From: Ostrinia nubilalis
Lineage: Eukaryota; Arthropoda; Insecta; Lepidoptera; Crambidae
Assembly (NCBI RefSeq): GCF_963855985.1
Contig: NC_087109.1
Span: forward strand, 5,600,001 to 5,664,000
Reading direction: 5' to 3'
DNA length: 64,000 nucleotides
Shown: positions 1 through 10,391 of the stretch, piece after piece
How the letters are laid out: the number at the start of each line of letters is the position of its first letter
Numbering within the stretch: the stretch's first letter is position 1
Notes under the pieces: generated by a model
What the model saw: only the letters and a program-made list of their open reading frames with translations
Database searches by the model: none
Told to the model about the DNA's origin: nothing
Made by a program: the position numbers and the translations under genes

Positions 1-55
1 GAGAGAAATGGCTAAAGGGTCATATTTATTAATTAAATGAAACAAATCTGATTTT

Positions 56-1711
56 TTACTGTAAATACTGCGGCAATTCCACTGAATTACCACTGAATTC
101 ATTATTATTTATAAAATTACTATTAAAAGTACTATCATGCAAATTATTATTTTTATTACTTACAGAGTTTTGGGATGAGGCAGCGTTGGTCGGTGTGAAG
201 TTTGAATTATAATGAGACAATGAATTAATAAGTGTGATAATAAGTTCTTTAACAGACATAATATCAGATAGTAAAGAGTCTTTACTTGAATCCTTATAAG
301 CAGTGCCGGATGAAGGAAAGTTTATGTTGAAATCTTTAATAAGAGCATCATGAGAGGCTTTATCATATCCAGGACTAATTACTGGAGGGGATCTAGGCTT
401 AAGAAATACTGTTTTTTTATATGAACTCCTGCTGGGAATACTATCAGATGTATTTTTCAAAACTGGTCTATTTGTGTTCACTGGGGCTACTGTTGTCAAA
501 GCATCAGCATAAGACTTACCAAGAGGAGGGTGTAATTTTAAAGCCTCAGAATAAGAAATACAATTCTTAGCCATAGTCTCTTTAATTTGCTTTTGACGGG
601 AAAACTCAGGACATTTTTTGCTGGTCGCAAAGTGAGAACCTGTACACAGACAACATTTAACAAACTCTTCATCAACTGAACAGCTGTCACCCGAGTGGTC
701 ATGACCACATTTAAAACATTTGGGAAGAGATCTACACTGTGACTTAATGTGACCATATTTGCAGCATTTGTAACATTGTATAGTGGGGAAAATGTATAAG
801 TCCACAGGCAGAGAATTGTAACACATAAATACTCTCTTTGGAAGTACTTGTCCATCAAATGTGAGAACTACAGTCTCTATAGGTATGTATTCAACTGTGT
901 CTTTTCCAATAGTTTTCCTTTTCAATCTCCTTACTTTAAGAATGTTGCCACAACCTATAGGGACTGTAATATTCTGTATGACTTCCTCATCAGTCCAGTT
1001 GGTTGGAATGCCCCTCACTACTCCCATGCGAGTAACATTTGATGTTGGAATAAATGCTTTATAGCGATTGTTGGACAAGACAGTACTACTTAAGAATGAA
1101 TTGGCATCCTCATAATTACAAAAGGAAATAGCTGCACGATTTCTGCCAATACGTTTTAAACTGCCATTTATTATGTTTTTAAAACCATGTTTTTTCAAAA
1201 ACAAACCAAGAGTAACCGGGTGAATTGAGGTACTTTGATTGGAAGTTATCTCTTCTTTTTGTATGTGTATGACATAAGGAGAAACATCAGATGCCTGGTA
1301 AAGATTTCTGCCAATTGGTAGCCGCTGAGAATTGGAATTATTGTTCTCAAAATCAACATCAAGTGAGTTTGGTGAGTTTGACACTGGCACAGAGTTTTTA
1401 GCAGTAGTATCATTGAATTTGTTTGGTTGTTGTTTTGACTGAATTATTACTTCGGAATGAGATTCCGAGTGACATTCACATGAGTCAAGTGAAGGAACTG
1501 TAGAGCTTTTATGATGACGTCTCCTCTTTTTATTACAGTGTTTACAATACTTAGGTACAGAGGCCCGTTTTAAACGTTTGGATTTATTTTGAGAATGTTC
1601 GGAGCCATCCGTGCATGAACTTTCAGTATCTAATGCTGAATAATTATTAGCTATAGTGACATTGTACGAAACCTGGGGGACGGAGCCCCCAGGTTCGTCT
1701 GGGTCGTTCAT
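56..1711 (-). CDS. Jockey-type LINE ORF1 (gag-like nucleic-acid-binding protein), intact
   Basis: Open frame of 551 residues starting at ATG (1709-1711) and ending at TAA (56-58). Residues 313-367 carry three zinc knuckles: C313-x2-C-x4-H-x4-C326, C332-x2-C-x3-H-x4-C344 and C353-x2-C-x3-H-x6-C367. This triple CCHC spacing is typical of ORF1 of Jockey/I-group non-LTR retrotransposons, whose product coats the element RNA. Residues about 145-310 look like the RRM-like/PRE region that precedes the knuckles in this family. The N-terminal 130 residues are rich in Ser and Asn with a basic cluster (KRRRHHK, residues 61-67) that could bind nucleic acid or act in nuclear import. The C-terminal 150 residues are low-complexity Asn/Ser. 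No frameshift or stop is seen, so the copy is probably young. ORF2 (endonuclease and reverse transcriptase) would follow to the left, outside the window. The clade is my inference; the gag identity is firm. Confidence 0.9.
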   Translation of the reverse strand: MNDPDEPGGSVPQVSYNVTIANNYSALDTESSCTDGSEHSQNKSKRLKRASVPKYCKHCNKKRRRHHKSSTVPSLDSCECHSESHSEVIIQSKQQPNKFNDTTAKNSVPVSNSPNSLDVDFENNNSNSQRLPIGRNLYQASDVSPYVIHIQKEEITSNQSTSIHPVTLGLFLKKHGFKNIINGSLKRIGRNRAAISFCNYEDANSFLSSTVLSNNRYKAFIPTSNVTRMGVVRGIPTNWTDEEVIQNITVPIGCGNILKVRRLKRKTIGKDTVEYIPIETVVLTFDGQVLPKRVFMCYNSLPVDLYIFPTIQCYKCCKYGHIKSQCRSLPKCFKCGHDHSGDSCSVDEEFVKCCLCTGSHFATSKKCPEFSRQKQIKETMAKNCISYSEALKLHPPLGKSYADALTTVAPVNTNRPVLKNTSDSIPSRSSYKKTVFLKPRSPPVISPGYDKASHDALIKDFNINFPSSGTAYKDSSKDSLLSDIMSVKELIITLINSLSHYNSNFTPTNAASSQNSVSNKNNNLHDSTFNSNFINNNEFSGNSVELPQYLQ

Positions 1712-2375
1712 GTAACCAGAGAAAGAGGTAAAAACTTACCAGAGCACTGCCAAAATCACTAACTAATAAATAAATAGAAAGATAAACATAAATATACTAC
1801 ACTCCACTACTTAACTGATCTCTATTTACTAGATAATTTATAAAAATCGCAAAAGCAAAAATTGAGACAACCGCCTAGCTTGACGTTTCCCGCGCTTTTT
1901 CCTTTGACAGTTTTATACCTGACATTTATGCTTTTTTATGTTTGCGAGGCTAGCACAGGGCGACTGGAAACATAGAGTTAATAAATCGTTTAATACGTTA
2001 ATTTATTTTTCATTTAAAATAGTTATCATAATTACTTAAATTAATAATTAAAATTAAATTGATTTAATTCAATTAAAGTATAATATCTGTAATAGAATAG
2101 TATAATGCTTAGACTGCCATCTCTCGTGATAAAACAGTACTACATGTATATCAAATTAGTTTTTCTACTCCATCATAGATGTCGCTATGCACCATAACTC
2201 TAACATGCTTGATTTAGCATCATTGCATTTTGTCATCTACTCCCCAATAGATGTCGCTACTCGTAATTTTATAAAATTAGACTTCGTGTGTCGTAAAAAA
2301 AACTAAGCCGGAGCTTATTTTTGTTGCAAAAATATGCATTCTTATTTATTAAAATTCAAGTTTTAACAAAATTGT
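1712..2375 (-). other. Probable LINE 5' leader, then AT-rich DNA
   Basis: Directly upstream of the ORF1 start. About 1712-1970 is mixed-composition sequence that may be the 5' untranslated region of the LINE; its outer end cannot be fixed because no target duplication can be paired (the 3' end is off the window). From about 1980 the sequence is very AT-rich. ATAGATGTCGCTA-type words recur at about 2178-2190 and 2250-2262, but I see no gene. Confidence 0.35.
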
Positions 2376-2462
2376 AGGTAAGCAATAGTGCTTAGACAGA
2401 GTTAGAATTTCAGCTTAGAGGATCCGGGTTCAATTCCTAGGTGGGGCACATTTATTTAATGC
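2376..2462 (+). repeat. tRNA-derived SINE fragment (degenerate tRNA-like part)
   Basis: Contains GGTTCAATTCC at 2427-2437, a good match to the RNA polymerase III B box (T-loop of a tRNA), followed by a 3' acceptor-like GGGGC. The A box and the anticodon arm are poorly preserved, so this is not a functional tRNA gene. A T-rich tract follows. A solitary old SINE copy is the likeliest reading. Confidence 0.45.
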
Positions 2463-3007
2463 AATAATATCTATTTTTGTTGAACACTGCGGGCTTGAAT
2501 TAACCTAATTATTCGTAAAGAAGATGATTCTGTGCTTTGGAGAGCACATTATTAAAATCATGTTTGAATTGTATTAATGTGGCTCTTAAACCTTACACCG
2601 CTTTATGAATCTAAGCCTACACCATAGAATGTGTAGGTAGTTAAATAACAATAGAAGAATTTGAAATAAATGTTTGCCCATTAACTAAGCATCTTATACT
2701 TAGGTACATACATTTAACATTAATAAAATAAGTATCATAAATTAACAGTTACAAGTTCTCGAGAAACCCATAGGTCAGAATTATAAAATTCAGCGAATGC
2801 GAGCGCTATAGATAATGGCGGAGGAGTTAGTAAGGCTATCATTACGCGCTGACTCACAATTCATCGATATAATCTTATTGGTGGCATTCTGTTGGACCTA
2901 TCGCTAAACTAAGATCATAATACAATCTTTCTTATTATTCTTACCTATCTTTTTAGCAGCTAATACTTATTTTCAGTTTCCTAGTTTTAAACTGGGCAAA
3001 TCTTTGA
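2463..3007. other. No gene recognised
   Basis: AT-rich DNA with no long frame, no recognised repeat and no clear hairpin. Confidence 0.4.
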
Positions 3008-3112
3008 ATGAGTTGCTGCACCTAACTTTGACCGTAGGTAACTATAACGATAACCGGTGTTTTTTGTATTTAGCCTGAGAGATTTTTGTCGTTTCTTAAG
3101 ATGGTGCAATCG
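3008..3112 (+). mobile_element. Short inverted-repeat element, family A, degenerate copy
   Basis: Has the signature core of a small element found repeatedly in this window: TGCACC... near the left end, AACTATAACGATAACCGG in the middle, and AAGATGGTGCAA at the right end. Better copies are at 15023-15140, 40830-40935 and 46512-46615. The ends are inverted repeats around GGTTGCACCATCTTA. No coding capacity; presumed MITE. Which superfamily mobilised it is not clear. Confidence 0.55.
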
Positions 3113-3272
3113 TTAAAAAATAAGACAGGATGTGGACATCGATATTTAAAAAAATATTTAAAAAACATTTGCTCCTTATTAATTTTCTTAAAATGCTCTT
3201 TATTAAACTGAAGCCACTCTGTCACCAAACATTTGCTGTACTGTGGCGTATCGTATAAACGTATCTATATAA

Positions 3273-3490
3273 TATACTAATATTATAAATGCGAAAGTAA
3301 CTCTGTCTGTCTGGCTTTCACGCCTAAAAACCACTAAACCGATTTTGATGAAAGCCATAGAGAAGGTTTGAGTCCCGGGAAAGGACATAGGATAGTTTTT
3401 ATCCCGGTTTTTGAAACAGGGACGCGCGCAATAAAGTTTTTCTGTGACAGACAAAATTCCACGCGGGCGAAGCCGCGGGCGGAAAGCTAG
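3273..3490 (+). mobile_element. Non-autonomous Helitron (Lep1-like), group with CTGT start
   Basis: Begins near TATACTAATATTATAAATG and ends in CTAG at 3487-3490, followed by T. Just before the end is the Helitron hairpin CGCGG-GCGAAG-CCGCG. The interior (TCCCGGGAAAGGACATAGGATAG region) matches the copy at 61418-61674, but here the CTGT run is short. Helitrons insert between A and T without a target duplication. This is a non-coding passenger of a rolling-circle transposon. Confidence 0.85.
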
Positions 3491-5218
3491 TTTTAAACTA
3501 AAAGAGTTAAAAGCTTTTTTAAAATTTGCACAACCGAATCGGAACCATTGATCTTTAATTCAAATTACTATCGTCATTACTTACTGGGGGTAGGGACGCA
3601 GCCATTCGTACAGTTTTAGCTATTAAATTGATAAATTGTAGACATTTGTAGCGCTAATATCTATTCGTTATACGGTTCAATAGATTCTTATCATTCTAAA
3701 GAACGGCGTTAGTCTAACTAAGGTGGTTATTATTTTATAGTTATCTTTATGAACTTCAATCAGAAGTAGTATCTACAAGGAATGCGGATTCACGAGTTGC
3801 GAAGCTGTTACAAAGTTGCAAGTTGTGTTTACCAGTGAGAAATGAGTAATTGAGCAAATTGCTTAGAGTTTAGTCGTTAATCGGTTCCCTGTTCAAGAAC
3901 GTTTGATAAGTTTTATTGTAGATCAAAATCCTGGAGTGAATAAAATCCTGACGTGATCAAAATCCTGCTGCAGATTCTAAAAGGTAATTATTACCTGAAT
4001 AATGTAAAACCTTTTCTAGATTTATCGAAGATGAGATTATAGGTAAGTACTATACTCTCTCTACTCTCTACTACGTAGAGATTGCTTTTTCTCTTTAATT
4101 CCTAGTGGAGTTTTAAGTGTGGAGAAAATATGTAAAAAGTTACTAAACAATTTAACCATACACTAGTTACACTTCAATGCATTTGTAGAGTTCTTTCGCT
4201 AACTCACCTCCTATTTTATTCGGCATAACCTCGAAATCTTTTCCAAGTAAAATCCAAATAAATACTCAACAATCAAACCGATTCCAAATCCTCGCACTTA
4301 CACGCCTTGAAACATGTTAATCCATCACTTAAGCTCTCTAATTTGGGTCTCAGCAGTCTTCCCGATGTATAACAGGCATTAGTGTGGCCAGACAAATTCA
4401 AAATTCGTGAACTTCACCGCCGTGGCAGTCACGACCGGCCAGTCAAAGTCCAAGAGTGCATATTTAACAAATGGTAACCTAGTCCGACGAAAATGATAGC
4501 CCAAAACTCATAATTGCAAGTTTTAGAGGTTCACAGTTACACCGGAGTGTAACAGAACGTTCTTTTTCAAATGATATTACCAATGCCTTTGGAACTTTTC
4601 AGGAGACTTACTAGAAACTTATCCTACCGAACTTTGAAACAAAACTATGGGCATGGGATGAGAAAATGCAGCGGAAGAAACTCAGCTTTTTATTCGAATC
4701 GATCTTAGTCTGACTCTAGCAAATTAAATATGAAAAACTAAAACAGTACATTATTAATATTGATAATTAAAATTATCTTCTTTAATTTTGACGATAGCAA
4801 AGGGTTGATATTTAAAATGCTCGTAATTACGGCGCGTTTAAATATTGATATTAATTTAATTGACTAATTGATGTTTAACTAATGGATAACGATCGGATAA
4901 TCGAGCGGTTATTTACTCTGCCTTTTTTCAGGTGAATTATAATATGTGTACATAAGGCACTCTGAACAAAATTAAATAAATAAGAGCTAATTTTTTAATC
5001 AACTGATAACTTTTTTCAGTCGAATAAAATTAACATTTTGAAATTATTGTCCATTTATACTGGCAATTAGTTAAGTCGAAACTTATCTGAATTGAAAAAT
5101 TGGCTTTTTGTTACTTATTTTCTTTTGGCATGGAGTCTTTATCTAGCTAGTAATTATATTTTCTCAACCCAAACTGAAGAAATGATGTACCTATGAACCT
5201 TTATGCCTTATGGACTAA
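3491..5218. other. No gene recognised
   Basis: 1.7 kb with only short chance frames. A CT-rich patch (4050-4095) and a moderately GC-rich patch around 4380-4470 stand out slightly. I cannot assign either. Confidence 0.4.
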
Positions 5219-5290
5219 GAGCCAGTGAAAGCCAGACCTTCGTTATTTTATAAAAGCTGAAAGTTTGTCAGCGCATGCTCCCAACATAGG
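5219..5290 (+). mobile_element. Solo arm of the long-terminal-inverted-repeat element at 61352-61952
   Basis: About 72 bp closely match the left arm of the 61.4-kb element (GAGC-AGTGAA-GCCAGACC... through GTCAGCGCATGCTCCCAA). The right arm is not present nearby, so this is a truncated or recombined copy. It also shows how the arm reads when no Helitron is inserted: CTCCCAA runs straight on into CATAGG. Confidence 0.7.
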
Positions 5291-6235
5291 TACGAGTAAG
5301 AACGTCAGACCATCAAGAAGTTTGGGTCATCGTAGGTTTGGCAGCTACCGTGTGATCCATCTCTACACAAAAAATCATCAAAATTAAGTCAAACGTGAAA
5401 ATGTAACAGACAAACGTTACCTTCACAATTAGTAGTTTAGATTTTGTAATTTCTGTAATAAATTACGAGTCGGTGTAAGCGTAGGCCACAGTTGGCACAT
5501 ACCTGACAGTTGGACTCTCCTGAGGTTCAGGGCGTTAGGCTGTTCCCATGGGGGCGTCACGCAATCCATGGCCTACCCTGGTATTCCAGTGTGGTGACCA
5601 TGGAGTTTCAATGTATCAGGTTGTATTGGACAAGTGGAAGTTCTGAAGGAGACAACTCTATAAAATCATATTCTCATTTATTGATTTCGTAGCACAGAGT
5701 AATTTTTCAGAAAAATGTGTTTTCAGGGCTGAAGTAAAGCTTTTTTTTTAGGGAAGTTAGGTATGCCATAGAGTTATTGGTTGGTACGGTATTATAGTTT
5801 CAACTACTTACACAATTATTTTATTGTCAAGACGTGCGTTGAAAATGAGTTTACTCAAAGAGCAACACAGCTATCTATTGATTGATCCATTTCAAAGCAC
5901 ATAGGTACATTTTTTTTCTAATCATCTAGGACAATAATTTATTACTTGGAGAGTACTTACTTATGTATTACTTACTGATATATTATTATTATGATAAACG
6001 TTTTACAAATTGGAGCTTTAAAACTTCTGCAATTGTCTTTCGAAATTCAGGAACAGAGCGAAATACGGTAATTTTTCATAATAAGCTTTCCAGATATTTC
6101 TTACAGCAATTGTCAACTGATTTAGTCGAATACATTCCTCAAATTATGGTATACCCACAAATAACAGTGCATTTGGGCAGCCCGCGGCCGAGTTGCTTAT
6201 TTGCCGCTTTAATAAGACAATAGCGCCATGCCCGT
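5291..6235. other. No gene recognised
   Basis: A 180-bp patch at about 5510-5690 is more GC-rich than its surroundings and has an open frame of 60 codons, but nothing in it resembles a known protein and no splice-site pair stands out. The rest is AT-rich. Confidence 0.3.
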
Positions 6236-6893
6236 CTATAGTCCGATTTTTAATTCGACGGAATTCTGACAGCTGTCATTTTTTGACAATTCAGATGTAA
6301 TAAGCCTTTTTTGCTTTGAATTATTAATAAATAATATGAAATGAAATTTCATCAACTACAACTTACAAAAATGAACTATTGTTTGTTCCGTGAATTCAAT
6401 GTACACTAATTATTATGTACATTTTAGAGATTAAGTAGAAAAAAACGTGTTTTTAACACAGTAAAACAACATATTAACATAAACGAAAATATGTATTGAT
6501 CATCAATCATCATTATCGTCATCATAATCAACTTGGATTATAAAATTGGCATCTTGTTAAATTTATTATTTTATGAAGCTAAGATTTTATTAACTAAAGG
6601 ATTTTCATAAAAAAGGTTTGTAACCCATGGATTATTGGCCAGGGAGTCCAGTAATAGAAAAATAATTTCCCAATATTTTTTGTAACTTCTAAAATATGAT
6701 AATAAAAATTCAAATAACCATTTTGAAATGATCAGTACATTTTTAAGCCTTAGTTTTTTAAGTGAAACTTTAAATTCAAGAAAGGATTATTTTTTAATTT
6801 GTGAAAATGCTCTCCATCCTTAGTGGGAATGTTTCAATGTTGGCAACACTTCTGAAATGTCAAAATTCCGTCGAATTAAAAATCAGAGTGTAG
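6236..6893. mobile_element. 658-bp inverted-repeat element (MITE-like)
   Basis: Terminal inverted repeats of about 36 bp: 6236-6273 (CTATAGTCCGATTTTTAATT...) and 6858-6893 read in reverse (CTACACTCTGATTTTTAATT...). They share an identical core TTTTTAATTCGACGGAATT. The interior is AT-rich, has no open frame and contains a run of imperfect ATC/ATT repeats near 6503-6530. A TA target duplication (mariner type) is possible but not certain from the flanks. Confidence 0.75.
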
Positions 6894-7008
6894 TTTGACA
6901 ATAAAATCGCCCTAAAACGGCGTGAATAATTGTATCAGTGTACCATAATTTGTTTTAGACGGTAATTTGTGTTGAATTATGTTTGTTCTTCTATTATACA
7001 GCTGATGG

Positions 7009-7181
7009 GGGCAGCAAGGTTCTGGAGTGGAGGCCACGTACCAGAAAAGGCAGCGTGGGACGTCTACCAATAATGGACCGACGACTTATAAAGGTAGCAG
7101 GAACGTCGCTTGATGCAGGCTGGCTGGATTGGTCTATGTTCAGCAGTTGATGTCCTGTAGCTGAAATGAGGACGATGAAAG
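7009..7181 (+). pseudogene. RTE-type LINE ORF2, C-terminal tail, decayed
   Basis: Matches the last about 55 codons of the RTE ORF2 seen better at 33564-33723 and 60311-60697: KVLEWRPR-like start (GTTCTGGAGTGGAGGCCACG), then the GKRSVGRP region, TMDRRL-IKVAGTSLDAGW..., and the end CAGCAGTTGATGTCC...GCTGAAATGA. Several substitutions and small gaps make it non-functional. It is a 5'-truncated insertion. Confidence 0.8.
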
Positions 7182-7760
7182 ATTGTATATATTCTACAAA
7201 TAGAGAAAACTTTTATTTATAATCTGAAATAACATACCGCTTCATATACATTATCTTAAACATTAATATTGTGTCGTAGTGTGGTACCCATATCAAACCA
7301 CCGCACAAAATTTTACCAAAAAGTTTTTTTGCGACCTCGCCGAACCTGCATGGTGAAAAAAGTTTTTGTCTTTAGGACCCAAATCTCTCCAGCCAGATAC
7401 ATAGCAGAGCTTCATGCAGTGAGTTCAAAGAAGTTTTCTACGTTTCCTTTTTAAATAACAGAAAAAAACAATGGAAAAACACTGGCCGTTAAGCACTAAG
7501 TAGAGTTTAGGATGATGCAGTGTTTTTACTCATAAATGCGCTTTTTGAGTAACTCTAAAGAATTGAAGTTGGAAGTTGGTGTCGCTAACCGAATTGGAAC
7601 TTTTTTTATCATCCATCATTTCAAGCGGTTGCAGTCTAATGCTGAAAGGAGTAGCTTAAAAACATGATCTCCCCTTTTCTTTATCGAGCCATTTTTGGTC
7701 CAAGATCTTGACTTGAGCTGAAGATATTGAAAGCATTGGGTCATAATTCTTAATGCACTT
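7182..7760. other. No gene recognised
   Basis: AT-rich, no recognised repeat. A short frame at 7269-7454 has no recognisable content. Confidence 0.35.
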
Positions 7761-7794
7761 CACTTTGATCTTAGCCAAAAGGCCGAGAAGCGAT
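7761..7794 (-). pseudogene. 5' end of U2 snRNA (34-nt exact fragment)
   Basis: Read on the minus strand from 7794 to 7761 this is ATCGCTTCTCGGCCTTTTGG followed by CTAAGATCAAAGTG, which I recognise as the first 34 nucleotides of U2 spliceosomal RNA. The match stops abruptly: U2 would continue TAGTATCTG, but the sequence continues AAGTGCATTAAG. The branch-point-recognition segment (GTAGTA) and everything 3' of it are missing, so this cannot be a working U2 gene. It is a truncated or chimeric pseudogene, perhaps made by template switching of a LINE reverse transcriptase. Confidence 0.85.
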
Positions 7795-7954
7795 TGATGA
7801 TGGATCTCATGATCTCTGACATAGTATTAGTTATCTGTGATTCTTAAATGCTCTTCTTGAATGGCATGGTTAGTGATGTTACTTGACTGTACCTATCTAT
7901 GTGGTTGATGAAATGCTGAGCTGCATCGTAAATAGCTATTACATAATAATAGTA

Positions 7955-8033
7955 ATAGCATATTTGTGTTTTTGTTGTTTTTTTTCTGTATTGTGTCTTT
8001 TTTATTGTGTCAATAAACCTATTCTATTCTATT
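7955..8033 (+). mobile_element. LINE 3' end with TATTC-repeat tail
   Basis: T-rich 3' untranslated sequence ending CAATAAACC followed by TATTC repeats (about 8017-8033). Such 5-bp tandem tails are typical of CR1/Jockey-like LINE 3' ends in Lepidoptera. No coding part is kept; strongly 5'-truncated. Confidence 0.5.
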
Positions 8034-8065
8034 ACAAGGGCACATCAAGCTAAAGCAAGCTATTG

Positions 8066-8135
8066 TGGCGTTATTTATTTATTTATTTATTAACACCAAC
8101 AAGACATACACCATTTTAGACAATATTATACATGC
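8066..8135 (-). mobile_element. LINE 3' tail (AATA repeats), minus strand
   Basis: On the minus strand reads ...GTATGTCTTGTTGGTGTT followed by AATAAATAAATAA. This is a common LINE 3' end shape, lying head to head with the tail at 7955-8033. Only the last about 60 bp are recognisable. Confidence 0.45.
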
Positions 8136-10049
8136 TTATATAATAGGTTAAGTGCTATCTTAATTTATTGTGTTATTGATTTATAATACTTAGGGATATC
8201 GATTTGATTGTGCTTATGGGTTGCATCCAACGGATTTCATTAAGGGGGTGATCCTTCTGTGTGACTGCCCAATATTATGCAGATACCGTCTCCTAAGATG
8301 TGATTATATAAATTTTGGACATTAGAAACGTACGGATATACGGTTAATCGCACAGTGTGAGCGGGACAAAGCATGTTGATGTTACTTGATGTGAAATACG
8401 GTGTAATGTTGCACGCTTCTTATTAATATTCGAAAATAAAGAATGTTGCCATTTGCCCTCGGGGTTTTGGAGTATATTTTATGATAGTGCTGCCAGTTGT
8501 GATGTTATCGATAGTATTTTATTGTCAACATGACTATAGTGGTAATAGTGGCTCTTTCTTATTTCCTCTCAAGTTTAAAACTTACAAGAATTTCTACTGA
8601 TTTACTCCCAAATCAAGAAACAATGTAATGGCACTCCGGCTACAACAAATGGGCAAAAGAAAGAGATTTCCGTACTCTTCTGCTATCGTGGGTTTAATAT
8701 TTAATATCTAAACTCAGACTGTAGAGCCGTTAGACGCGATGATTTGTGCGACAATGCAGACTTTAATTTTGATTTCTACGTGGTACTTATTAATAAGTTA
8801 CTAAAACCAAACTACGGAATGTTTATAAGTTTATTTGTAAGAAAAAAATCTCTGAAACTCCTCAACCGATTTTGGAAAAATCTTTCACCATTAAAAAACT
8901 ACGATATTCCTGATTTGTCGTTAAAATGATTATTAAAGAACAGTTGCCAAAATCATGTTTCTCTATGTTGTTATCGATAAAATCGACGTCACCACATCCC
9001 TACCGGGAGCTGGCTCGATGGTGAGCGATAGTAGTGGTCGCGCCGCGGGCAGCGTGCGCGCCACCCTTTCATTTTCTAATTATATAACAGGCAACACTGG
9101 CCCGTGCGCGACCGCATCTCCGCAACTTCTACAATTTTGAATTTAGAATACAGAGCATTATGCGTCCCGCCACCGCGGAGGGCGGACGTGTAATGCGTGC
9201 ATGTCTTTAACTCGTTATTGTTATTTTAATGATATTTACAGCTTTTTGCTACGAGCTATACAGGTTCTTGAGTCTTCTTATTGTGTCGTGAAGTATAACA
9301 ATATCGATTTGCGATTGTCACGCTATGACCGCGGGCTGGAACGAATATGACATTATTTAGTAGTACTGACTTTATTCGTATTGATTTCATGCATTATTAT
9401 AACTATGACCTCAGTAAATGTTTCATGTGATCGTTCCAATTTTATTTAACTCATCTATACTTACCATAATATTTATTACAATAGATTATCTATTATGATG
9501 TAAAGACTTTTCGCGAGCTCTACCAATATAGAGTTATTTCTGAAAATACCTTCGTTCGGAGTATATTTTATATGTATTATCTGCTCTAATAACTCCAACC
9601 CATCCTGACATTTCCCAAAAGTTTTATCCCAGCCACATTCATAAACATGAAAGGGGTACATCATTGACTCCCTTAGATTCGCGGGTGCATATTTATAATC
9701 CGCACCGTGAAAATGGCTAATCGAATGGTATTATTCAAATTACTCGCCTCGGGCGCGCGGCCGCTAGGTGTCGCTGCCTCGCTGCCATCATGGCGGATTG
9801 GCGGGAAGCTGATAGGCATCATCTAACTTTTTATTATAGCAAAGGAATGTGCACAGATAAAACTCGAGTTAATATTAAAGGCTATTAACGATTGCAGCAC
9901 CGTGACGCAGATTGGCGGATTATTTTCTTGGTTTTAATAAAAAAAAATTACAGATTATAAAATATAATTAACTTATAGTAATAGCAATAGGCCATAATTT
10001 GAGCTCAAAGAGAAGAAGTTTAACTATCTATTTTAACCAATTATTTATG
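8136..10049. other. No gene recognised; GC-rich island with stem-loop at 9155-9196
   Basis: Mostly AT-rich. At about 8995-9200 a CpG-rich island (CGCGCCGCGGGCAGCGTGCG) is followed by an imperfect stem-loop, GCATTATGCGTCC...GCC against GGCGGACGTGTAATGC (9155-9196). A second CpG-rich patch, with ATCATGGCGGATTGGCGGG, lies at 9745-9815. These could be conserved non-coding or promoter-proximal DNA, but no exon or start site can be supported. Confidence 0.35.
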
Positions 10050-10127
10050 TAACCTTCCACCTTCGGCCTGATCGTCACTTACCATCAGGTGAGTTACAGG
10101 CCAAGAGCTGCCTGGTTGTGGATAAAA
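10050..10127 (+). repeat. Interspersed repeat fragment (LINE-tail-like)
   Basis: The stretch CCTGATCGTCACTTACCATC, AGGTGAG, then GTTGTGGATAAAAAAAAC is a word set I recognise from common lepidopteran interspersed repeats. It ends in an A run, as a LINE or SINE tail would. Confidence 0.5.
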
Positions 10128-10391
10128 AAAACAACTAGGGATTGCTGAAAGTCTGTTCTATCAAATTGAACCACCAAAATTACCCTAGATTATAAACCAA
10201 AATGTACAGTTTTCTTCCTGTAATTTTATAAAACATTTCTCTCGTACCATTGAGATAAGTGCGAAAGCTTTAGCTTATAATCTTTAGGCGCCATTACCGC
10301 GTAATTATTTCAATGTCCATCAGTCCCAGAGAAAGTTTCAAAGCTGTGATTACTGTCAGTGCGTGGTTATGCTATTCCATACTTGACCTTT

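Noticed and set aside
7761..7794. Functional U2 snRNA gene
   Set aside because: Only the first 34 nt are present; branch-site region, Sm site and 3' stems are missing.
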